Of a DNA stretch of 15,133 bases, positions 6,851 to 12,534 are shown piece after piece. The position numbers and the translations under genes are program-made. Location of the stretch: NCBI GenBank assembly GCA_964609305.1, contig CAZSRK010000052.1, positions 1-15,133 on the forward strand. The letters run 5' to 3'. Position 1 is the stretch's first letter. Every line of letters starts with the position of its first letter. This DNA is from CAKSXP01 sp964609305. GTDB taxonomy: Bacteria; Bacillota; Clostridia; Oscillospirales; Oscillospiraceae. A model generated the notes under the pieces. That model worked only from the letters and a program-made list of their open reading frames with translations. It ran no database searches and had not been told where the DNA came from.

Positions 6851-6889
6851 GCGCCGGAGCAAAGCGAATTTTGCTCCGGCGCTGTTTTT
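6851..6889. terminator. Strong hairpin terminator downstream of the ABC operon
   Basis: A perfect 13-bp stem, GCGCCGGAGCAAA (6851-6863) with TTTGCTCCGGCGC (6870-6882), with a 6-base loop. The plus strand continues TGTTTTTA; the minus strand continues CTTTCTATGTTT. No rightward gene precedes it, so its natural client is the leftward ABC operon or the SLH gene whose remnant ends at 6893, with termination before the thyX promoter. Confidence 0.75.
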
Positions 6890-6892
6890 AAG

Positions 6893-7067
6893 TCAAGCCG
6901 TTATGCTGTTACGGAACCGCATGAATGTCGCGGCCGCTTGCGTCTCTGTTGCGGAGCCCTGCGGCTCCAGGGCAATGGCGCGGGTCTGGTGATGATGGCC
7001 TCGGAGGCAGCCAGACTATGACCGCCTGTGCATAGTCTGACACGTCCCAGGCGTCAGTGAAGCCGTA
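6893..7067 (-). pseudogene. Frameshifted remnant of a C-terminal SLH (S-layer homology) repeat
   Basis: Reading leftward, three pieces in three frames together make one SLH repeat: YGFTDAWDVSDYAQAV (from 7067), then SLAASEAIIT (about 7017-6988), then AIALEPQGSATETQAAATF followed by MRFRNSITA and TGA at 6893-6895. Known: SLH domains of Clostridia read F-x-D-x-x-x-V-S-x-x-A-x-x-A-V...G-I-I-x-G...L-x-P-x-G-x-A-T-R-A-Q-x-A-A-x-x-x-R-F and typically sit at the protein end, anchoring it to cell-wall polymers. At least two frameshifts break the repeat, and nothing SLH-like remains further upstream because the ABC gene occupies that sequence. The remnant overlaps the last 17 codons of the ABC gene and the rest of the 327-bp gap before the thyX gene. 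Confidence 0.72.
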
Positions 7068-8878
7068 TGGGCCGCCTGCTCAAACTGGCTGTTGTAGAGG
7101 TCGGCGTAGAAGCCGTCTTTCGCCAGCAGTTCGTCGTGGGTTCCGCTCTCGATTATGTCGCCGTCCTTCATAACCAGGATGCAGTCGGCGTTCTTTATGG
7201 TGGAGAGCCGGTGGGCAATGACGAAGCTGGTGCGGCCCTGGGTCAGCAGATCCATGGCTTTCTGCACCTGGAGTTCCGTACGGGTGTCCACGCTGCTGGT
7301 GGCCTCATCCAGGATCAGCAGGGGCGCATCCTCTAACATGGCCCGGGCGATGGTAAACAACTGTTTCTGTCCGGACGAGAGGGCAGTGTTGTCCCCCAGC
7401 ACCGTGTCATAACGATTTGGCAGTTGGTCGATCAGGCTCATCAGCCCTACGGCGGCGCACACCTCGTCCAGATGTTCGTCCGGTACGTCTGCCTTGTTAT
7501 AGACCAGATTCTCCCGCACCGTACCCTCGAACATCCAGGTGTCCTGGAGGACCATGCCAAACAGGTCATGGCCATTCTCCCGTTTCAGATCCCGGATGGG
7601 CACGCCATCAATGGAGATACTGCCTCCGCTGACCTCATAGAACCGCATGAGCAGGTTTACAATGGTGGTTTTGCCCGCCCCGGTAGGGCCTACGATGGCA
7701 ATCTTCTGCCCAGCTTTCACCTGTGCGGAGAAGTCACGGATAATGGGCTGGTTCCACTTATACTCAAAATTCACGTGGTCAAAGGATACATCACCACGTA
7801 TCTCTTTAAGCTGTGCAGTCTTGCCGCTCTCGTCCTCCATCTCCTCGGTATCCAGGAACTCAAAGACCCGTTCACATGCAGCGGCCATACTCTGCACGCT
7901 CTGGAGTGCCTGTGAGATGTTCTGCAGGGGGTAAGTAAAGTTGCGGATATAGAGCATAAAGGCTACGATGACTCCGAAAGTGATGTGCCCCTGTATAGCC
8001 AGTACCGCGCCGACGATACAGACCACCACGTAGGCCAGATTCCCGATGAAGTTCATCAGGGGCTGCATCATACCGGAGAGGAACTGGCTCTTCCAGGCGC
8101 AGTTATAGAGCCGTTCATTGCGCTGGTGGAACTCTTTCCGGGCGCCCGCCTCGCCGTTATACGCCTTGATGACCTGCAGGCCGGCGTAACTCTCTTCTAC
8201 CTGACCGTTAAGTCCGCCCAGCTCAGTCTGCTGCCGGGCAAAGTAGACCTGGGACTTGGCGATGATCCGCGTCACGATCCAGAAGCCCAGCAGAGCTGCG
8301 GCGATGCCGCACAGCGCCATGACCCAGTTGGTTATGAGCATCATAAACGCCGCGCCCAGCAGGAGCGCCACGGAGAAGATGAGGGTGGAGAAGCACTGGT
8401 TCATGGACTGTCCCACCGTGTCCACGTCGTTGGTGACCCGGCTCAGTGTATCGCCGGTGGCGTGGGTGTCAAAGTAACTCAGAGGCAGGAGGTTGATTTT
8501 TTTTGAGATGTCCCGCCGCATACTCTGGGTGATCCGTTGGGTGACGGTGGCCATAAGGAAGCCCTGGACATAGTTGACCACAAAGCCCAACCCATAGAGC
8601 ACTGCAAGCATCGCCGCAATGCGGACGACGGCGGGGAGATCCATGAAGTCCGACAGACCCTCCTGGATCAGATTTGTGACATCGCCCAGCCAGCTTGGTC
8701 CGATGAGTGTCAGCACCGCCCCGGCCAGGGACAGAAGCACCGCCGCGATGAGTGGAACCCTGTATCTGCCGATGTAGTGGAAAAAGTCTCCGAGAGCTTT
8801 TTTCAGATTTTTACTTTTTTCTCCGGTCCCCACACTGCCGGGCCCAGACTGATTTATACTTGCTCTCTTTTCAGCCAT
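7016..8878 (-). CDS. ABC exporter half-transporter, catalytic subunit of a heterodimer
   Basis: 620 aa: transmembrane domain (about residues 40-330, six helices) followed by a nucleotide-binding domain. Walker A GPTGAGKTT (397-405), Q-loop VLQDTWMFEGT (443-453), signature LSSGQ (500-504, Ser instead of the second-position Gly of LSGGQ), Walker B LLILDEATSSVD (520-531) with catalytic E525, and switch H556 are visible. It pairs with the preceding gene product as a heterodimeric type IV exporter of the LmrCD/BmrCD/TM287-288 kind, moving drugs, lipids or peptides out of the cell. Start: an in-frame ATG exists 12 codons upstream, but ATG at 8878 has AAGGAGG nine bases before it and overlaps the upstream stop by 8 bases, implying translational coupling. 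Odd: normal homology ends near YNSQFEQ; the last 17 codons are read out of the SLH remnant. Confidence 0.92.
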   Translation of the reverse strand: MAEKRASINQSGPGSVGTGEKSKNLKKALGDFFHYIGRYRVPLIAAVLLSLAGAVLTLIGPSWLGDVTNLIQEGLSDFMDLPAVVRIAAMLAVLYGLGFVVNYVQGFLMATVTQRITQSMRRDISKKINLLPLSYFDTHATGDTLSRVTNDVDTVGQSMNQCFSTLIFSVALLLGAAFMMLITNWVMALCGIAAALLGFWIVTRIIAKSQVYFARQQTELGGLNGQVEESYAGLQVIKAYNGEAGARKEFHQRNERLYNCAWKSQFLSGMMQPLMNFIGNLAYVVVCIVGAVLAIQGHITFGVIVAFMLYIRNFTYPLQNISQALQSVQSMAAACERVFEFLDTEEMEDESGKTAQLKEIRGDVSFDHVNFEYKWNQPIIRDFSAQVKAGQKIAIVGPTGAGKTTIVNLLMRFYEVSGGSISIDGVPIRDLKRENGHDLFGMVLQDTWMFEGTVRENLVYNKADVPDEHLDEVCAAVGLMSLIDQLPNRYDTVLGDNTALSSGQKQLFTIARAMLEDAPLLILDEATSSVDTRTELQVQKAMDLLTQGRTSFVIAHRLSTIKNADCILVMKDGDIIESGTHDELLAKDGFYADLYNSQFEQAAHTASLTPGTCQTMHRRS

Positions 8879-10628
8879 GTGCGATCTCCTCCTTGGAAAG
8901 CTGGGATTGGGCAATTTCGAGATATTCCTGACAATTCTTCAGCAGTTCTTCATGGGTGCCTTTGCCAACTACTTTACCGTGGTCCAGAACCAGTATCTGG
9001 TCTGCATCCCGGATGGTGCTGATGCGCTGGGCCACGATGATTTTGGTGGTGTCGGCAGTTTTCTCCCGAAGGGCCTGTCGTAAAGCCCTGTCCGTTCGGT
9101 AGTCCAGGGCAGAGAAGGAGTCGTCGAAAATCAGGATCTCCGGCTTCCGGGCCACCGCCCGGGCGATGGAGAGCCGCTGTTTCTGTCCGCCGGAAACATT
9201 GGTGCCGCTCTGGGCGATGGCCGCGCCGTAGGTGCCGTCCATCTTCTCCACGAATTCCGCGGCCTGGGCGATGGACACCGCCTCCCGAACATCGTCCTCC
9301 GTGATTTCTCCCCTGCCATTTTCTCCATAGGCCACATTGGAGGTCACGGTGCCGGAGAACAGGATCGCTTTCTGGGAAACATACCCGATGCGGTTTCGCA
9401 GATCCTCCTGTTCGTAGGAGCGGACATCCGCGCCGTCCACAAAGACCCTGCCCTCTGAAGCATCATAGAAGCGGAGGATCAGGTTGATGAGGGAGGTCTT
9501 GCCGCAGCCGGTGGCGCCGATGAGGGCCACGGTCTCCCCCTGTTTTGCGGTGAAGCTGATGTGCTGAAGGGAGTCCGCCGCCGCGCCGGGATAGCGGAAG
9601 GACACATCCTGGAACTCCACGGTGCCGGTTTCCACCGGCTTGGCTCCCGGCCCGTCGGTGATGTTCACTTGGGTGTCCAGGACCTCGCAGATGCGGTTGG
9701 CGGACACCTGAGCCCGGGGCAGGAGAATGAAGATCATGTTCAGTAACATGAATGCCATGATGACCTGCATGGCGTAGTTGGAAAACACCACCATGTCAGA
9801 AAAGATAGCCAGCCGGCTCCCCATGTTTGCCGCATCGATGAGGTAGGCACCTATCCAGTACACGGCCAGGGTCAGCCCGGAACTGAGCAAGGTCATGGTA
9901 GGGGACATGAGGGCCATAACCCGGTTTGCGGTCATATTGGTAACCGTCACCTCGTCGTTGGCAATGGCGAATTTCTTTTCCTGATAGTCCTCGGCGTTAT
10001 AGGCCCTCACCACCCGGATGCCGGTGAGCTGTTCTCGGGTCACCCGGTTCAGGTTGTCAGTGAGGCCCTGAATCTTCTTGAACCGGGGCAGGGCGAAGAC
10101 CAGGGTGATGGCCAGCACTAAAATCAGAACGAATACAGCGACAGCCGTGGCCACTGTCCAGTGCCAGTCCTTTCCGGCAATCTTGCAGATGGCCCACACC
10201 GCCATGATGGGGGCCTTCACGATGGCCTGTAGGCCCATAGATACCAGGTTCTGGATCTGCGTGATGTCATTGGTGGTGCGGTTGATGAGGCTGGCGGTAG
10301 AGAACCGGTCCACCTCCTCCAGTGAGAATTCCAAAGTTTTGTCAAAGACCTCGCCCCGAAGTGTCATCGCCAGCCCAGCCGCAACCAGGGCGGCAAAGTA
10401 CCCAACGATGACCGATGCCACGCCGCTGCCCAGGGTGCACAGCAGCATATATCCTCCCTGAGTCAGGATGTCTGCCATAGCGCTCCCCTCAGTTTGGACC
10501 AGCGTGGTGATGGACGACATATAGTCCGGCAGCTTCAGGTCCAGCCAGACCTGGATAACAATGAAGGCGATGCTAGCCGCGATCATGGCCCATTGCCGGC
10601 GATTCAAGTACCGCAATAGTTTCTGCAT
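8871..10628 (-). CDS. ABC exporter half-transporter, degenerate-site subunit of a heterodimer
   Basis: 585 aa, membrane domain (about 13-310) then nucleotide-binding domain. Walker A GATGCGKTS (371-379), Q-loop VSQKAILFSGT (417-427), canonical signature VSGGQ (478-482), Walker B ILIFDDSFSALD (498-509). The catalytic Glu after Walker B is Asp (D503), and the switch His is Gln (Q534 in VAQRISTI). Known: heterodimeric exporters such as TM287/288 combine such a degenerate subunit with a fully catalytic one. This protein supplies the intact signature to the partner's good Walker site, while its own weak site faces the partner's altered LSSGQ. Start: ATG 10628 with AAGGAGG seven bases upstream. It is the first exporter gene, behind marR and an operator copy, and overlaps the next gene by 8 bases. 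Confidence 0.93.
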   Translation of the reverse strand: MQKLLRYLNRRQWAMIAASIAFIVIQVWLDLKLPDYMSSITTLVQTEGSAMADILTQGGYMLLCTLGSGVASVIVGYFAALVAAGLAMTLRGEVFDKTLEFSLEEVDRFSTASLINRTTNDITQIQNLVSMGLQAIVKAPIMAVWAICKIAGKDWHWTVATAVAVFVLILVLAITLVFALPRFKKIQGLTDNLNRVTREQLTGIRVVRAYNAEDYQEKKFAIANDEVTVTNMTANRVMALMSPTMTLLSSGLTLAVYWIGAYLIDAANMGSRLAIFSDMVVFSNYAMQVIMAFMLLNMIFILLPRAQVSANRICEVLDTQVNITDGPGAKPVETGTVEFQDVSFRYPGAAADSLQHISFTAKQGETVALIGATGCGKTSLINLILRFYDASEGRVFVDGADVRSYEQEDLRNRIGYVSQKAILFSGTVTSNVAYGENGRGEITEDDVREAVSIAQAAEFVEKMDGTYGAAIAQSGTNVSGGQKQRLSIARAVARKPEILIFDDSFSALDYRTDRALRQALREKTADTTKIIVAQRISTIRDADQILVLDHGKVVGKGTHEELLKNCQEYLEIAQSQLSKEEIAHG

Positions 10629-10647
10629 GAGTGCTCCTCCTTATATC

Positions 10648-10675
10648 AAGATAATGACAGAAAATTGTTAGCAAA
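10648..10675 (-). promoter_or_regulatory. Possible weak promoter of the ABC exporter genes
   Basis: Leftward TTTGCT (10675-10670), a 16-base spacer and TATCTT (10653-10648), followed about 12 bases later by the AAGGAGG of the first ABC gene. Both boxes are poor matches, so this is tentative; the genes may instead depend on the marR promoter. The palindrome at 10679-10696 abuts the -35 side. Confidence 0.3.
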
Positions 10676-10678
10676 CTG

Positions 10679-10696
10679 TTAATAGCACGCTATTAA
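10679..10696. promoter_or_regulatory. Palindromic operator upstream of the ABC genes (probable MarR site)
   Basis: TTAATAGC-AC-GCTATTAA: 8-base inverted arms around two central bases. The core AATAGCACGCTATT recurs, with one or two changes, twice in the marR promoter (11187-11200 and 11208-11221). Winged-helix MarR dimers bind such palindromes of about 14-20 bp, so the encoded MarR protein is the natural candidate. Confidence 0.65.
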
Positions 10697-10706
10697 ATAG
10701 GACAAT

Positions 10707-10736
10707 TTAAATGCCCGCACCCGGGTGGGCATTTAA
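10707..10736. terminator. Hairpin between marR and the ABC genes, over the marR stop
   Basis: TTAAATGCCC (10707-10716) pairs with GGGCATTTAA (10727-10736), and the loop holds ACCCGGGT, itself self-complementary. The right arm contains the marR stop codon. In the leftward direction the stem is followed by ATTGTCCTATTT, a weak U tract, so it may attenuate read-through from marR into the exporter genes rather than fully terminate. Confidence 0.45.
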
Positions 10737-11158
10737 GTCAGGGAGTCCCAGACCTTGCGCAGCAGCATGGCAAAAATCTCCCGTTCAGCCGGTGTCAGTG
10801 AGGACAGAATGTGGGCCTCCGCCGCCTCCATGCCCCGTTCGGACGCCCGGCATCGCTGGGCGCCGGCATCAGATAGGCGGACCACCTTGATCCGACGGTC
10901 ATCGGGAGAGCCAAAGCACTCCACGAATCCCTTCTGCTCCAGTCGGGAGACAATCCCAGCCGCTGTGGACTGGGCCACATGGATGACCTTTTCCAACTCT
11001 TTCAGGGTCATCTGCTTGCTGTCTGTCCGATCCAGCACTAGCAGCACGCCCATCTGGGCCATGGTCAGATCATCCGCACGCAGGCTATTGTTTGCCTGCT
11101 TCTCCAGTTCATCGTTGATCTGCTTGAGCAGTGTGCCGCAGGAATCCTGAGGAATCAT
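10733..11158 (-). CDS. MarR family transcriptional regulator
   Basis: 141 aa, the usual size. The winged-helix region is clear: LTMAQMGVLLVLDRTD, then LKELEKVIHVAQSTAAGIVS as helix-turn-helix and RLEQKGFVECFGSPDDRRIK as the wing with the conserved D-D-R-R. The C-terminal helices (RASERGMEAAEAHILSSL and TPAEREIFAMLLRKVWDSL) form the dimer interface. It most likely represses its own operon and the two ABC exporter genes and is released by a small-molecule ligand, possibly an exporter substrate. Start: a GTG at 11167 lies inside the AGGGGG ribosome binding site, so the ATG at 11158, eight bases after that site, is the better start. Two operator copies lie over its promoter. Confidence 0.9.
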   Translation of the reverse strand: MIPQDSCGTLLKQINDELEKQANNSLRADDLTMAQMGVLLVLDRTDSKQMTLKELEKVIHVAQSTAAGIVSRLEQKGFVECFGSPDDRRIKVVRLSDAGAQRCRASERGMEAAEAHILSSLTPAEREIFAMLLRKVWDSLT

Positions 11159-11181
11159 CTGTATCACCCCCTAGCGTTGGC

Positions 11182-11209
11182 ATAATAATAGCACGCTTTT
11201 GTTTGTCAA
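11182..11209 (-). promoter_or_regulatory. Strong sigma-A-type promoter of marR
   Basis: Leftward perfect -35 TTGACA (11209-11204), a 16-base spacer and -10 TATTAT (11187-11182). Transcription would start near 11175, just ahead of the AGGGGG ribosome binding site. One operator copy fills the spacer and another overlaps the -35 box. Confidence 0.8.
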
Positions 11210-11221
11210 TAGCATGCTTTT
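11187..11221. promoter_or_regulatory. Tandem operator pair in the marR promoter
   Basis: AATAGCACGCTTTT (11187-11200) and AATAGCATGCTTTT (11208-11221) share 13 of 14 bases and start 21 bp apart, two helical turns, so two dimers could bind the same face of the DNA. The first occupies the space between the -10 and -35 boxes and the second covers the -35 edge, a layout that fits autorepression. Both resemble the palindrome at 10681-10694. Confidence 0.7.
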
Positions 11222-11520
11222 GAAATTAGTATTATTTTTCGCAAAAAATTTTCACAGAGAACAGGAGCGGAAAATCGTTCGATCCTATCCCGGTTCTGAC
11301 AGGCAATCGAGTATCATGCAGATGTGTCAACAAATAAGACAAATATTCCTATACCGAAAAAATCATGTCACAATGGCACCGGCCACAGAACTGATAGTTC
11401 CGTGGCCGGTATCGATGCTCTTAAACGGTTTACTTGTTATTGCCTTTACGAGGACACAATCAGACAGCTTTTGCGGCAGTGGGAAAGGAAGGATACCCGG
11501 TAAATCTCACAGCGATATGT
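11222..11520. other. Gene-poor spacer with one large hairpin
   Basis: About 300 bases between marR and the UroD-like gene. The only strong structure is ACCGGCCAC-A-GAACT (11378-11392) pairing with AGTTC-C-GTGGCCGGT (11396-11410), a 14-bp stem with one internal mismatch. It lies about 110 bases beyond the UroD-like stop and has no adjacent U tract on either strand, though a T run follows some 10-15 bases later in the leftward direction. A rightward frame is open from 11300 to a stop at 11501-11503 (…EDTIRQLLRQWERKDTR) but has no start codon and is not recognised. Confidence 0.4.
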
Positions 11521-12513
11521 TTATCTGGAGAAATACTCCCTGCTGTAAGCGTCGATCTTTTCGCTGACGCACTCGTAGACGCCTTTGAACGTGCTCATGG
11601 GCATGCCCTGAGTCGTGCATGGGACGAAATAGTGCCTGCCGTTTTCGTCGCAGGCGCGGCGCACCTCTTTGTCGACGACCTCGGGCGTCCATTCGGGAAA
11701 ATCGACCTTGGCGCTGTCGATGCCTCCCATGAAGCTCATCTTTCCTCCGTACTGTCCGATGAGATCGGGAATGTTGTTTGAGGTCATGACCCCCTGCCAG
11801 ATATCGACGCCCATCTCTATCATATAGGGTACCAGCGTCGCCGCATAGGAGTCGGAGTGGTGCACGATCAGCTCGACCCCATGCTCCTTGTAGTAGCCGT
11901 ATATCTTCTTGTACGGCTCAAGAAAGAACTCCTCGAACATCTGAGGGGAGATGAACGTGGATATTTGAGAGCCCCAGTCGTCGTGATGAAAGATAAGCTC
12001 GGGGTGTAGGTGAGAGCAGATCTCCTCCGCCAGGCCGAGCTCCCAGTCGGTCAGGAAGGATATCAGCTCGTGCATCTCGTCGGGGTTCGTGTAGTAGTTC
12101 ATAAGCGCGTTTTGTATCTTGCACAGATGATGGCATTGCTCAAACAGGCCGGGAGCGACGGCCACCGTGACGAAGTATTCGCTCCTGTCAACCTTCCCGG
12201 CGGCTTCGATATAGGGAGCCCACTCCTCGTCGCTGTATTTGACGGTGGGGGCCTTGACATAGCTGCGCCAGTTTTCGATGTCCTTGATGACGATCTTGTC
12301 CTCGGTATGTACGGGGAAGGGGCCGGGAGTGCCCTCGGGCCAGGAATTTGTGACGCCCCAGGAATTGACGACGTTGAGCTCGCCGTATCGGGGACGGTGC
12401 ACAGAACTGTCGATTGGGTTGCCGACAAAGGCCATAAACTCATATCCGTTTACAAAACGGTCGGGATTGCCGCCGCGTATGGTCTCGAGCAGGTTCTGTC
12501 TTTTGGTCAGCAT
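11521..12513 (-). CDS. Uroporphyrinogen decarboxylase (UroD/MtaA/CmuA) superfamily protein
   Basis: 330 aa, TIM-barrel fold of the UroD superfamily. Recognisable segments are the N-terminal RGGNPDRF, HHDDWGSQ (176-183), the HHSDSYA strand end (218-224), MGGID (262-266) and the C-terminal MSTFKGVYECV. There is no haem pathway around it, and gene-context practice places such solitary clostridial members with corrinoid:coenzyme M or tetrahydrofolate methyltransferases. However, the MtaA zinc motif H-x-C is replaced by H-H-S and no corrinoid protein is nearby, so neither decarboxylase nor methyltransferase activity can be claimed. ATG 12513 is preceded by AAAGGCGG. It follows the CocE-type hydrolase gene by 21 bases in the same operon, suggesting that both act on the same compound. 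Confidence 0.8.
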   Translation of the reverse strand: MLTKRQNLLETIRGGNPDRFVNGYEFMAFVGNPIDSSVHRPRYGELNVVNSWGVTNSWPEGTPGPFPVHTEDKIVIKDIENWRSYVKAPTVKYSDEEWAPYIEAAGKVDRSEYFVTVAVAPGLFEQCHHLCKIQNALMNYYTNPDEMHELISFLTDWELGLAEEICSHLHPELIFHHDDWGSQISTFISPQMFEEFFLEPYKKIYGYYKEHGVELIVHHSDSYAATLVPYMIEMGVDIWQGVMTSNNIPDLIGQYGGKMSFMGGIDSAKVDFPEWTPEVVDKEVRRACDENGRHYFVPCTTQGMPMSTFKGVYECVSEKIDAYSREYFSR

Positions 12514-12534
12514 GGTAATCCGCCTTTCGATAGT

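Noticed and set aside
6804..6992. 62-codon rightward frame before the ABC operon end
   Set aside because: It crosses a strong terminator hairpin and is the complement of the SLH remnant, which explains the sequence better.
7012..7039. 9-bp inverted repeat CAGACTATG/CATAGTCTG over the stop codon of the second ABC gene
   Set aside because: Not followed by a T run on either strand and located in the SLH-derived tail; a better terminator lies at 6851-6889.
11199..11567. 122-codon rightward frame starting in the marR promoter
   Set aside because: Starts inside the operator/promoter region, lacks a ribosome binding site and ends inside the UroD-like gene on the other strand.
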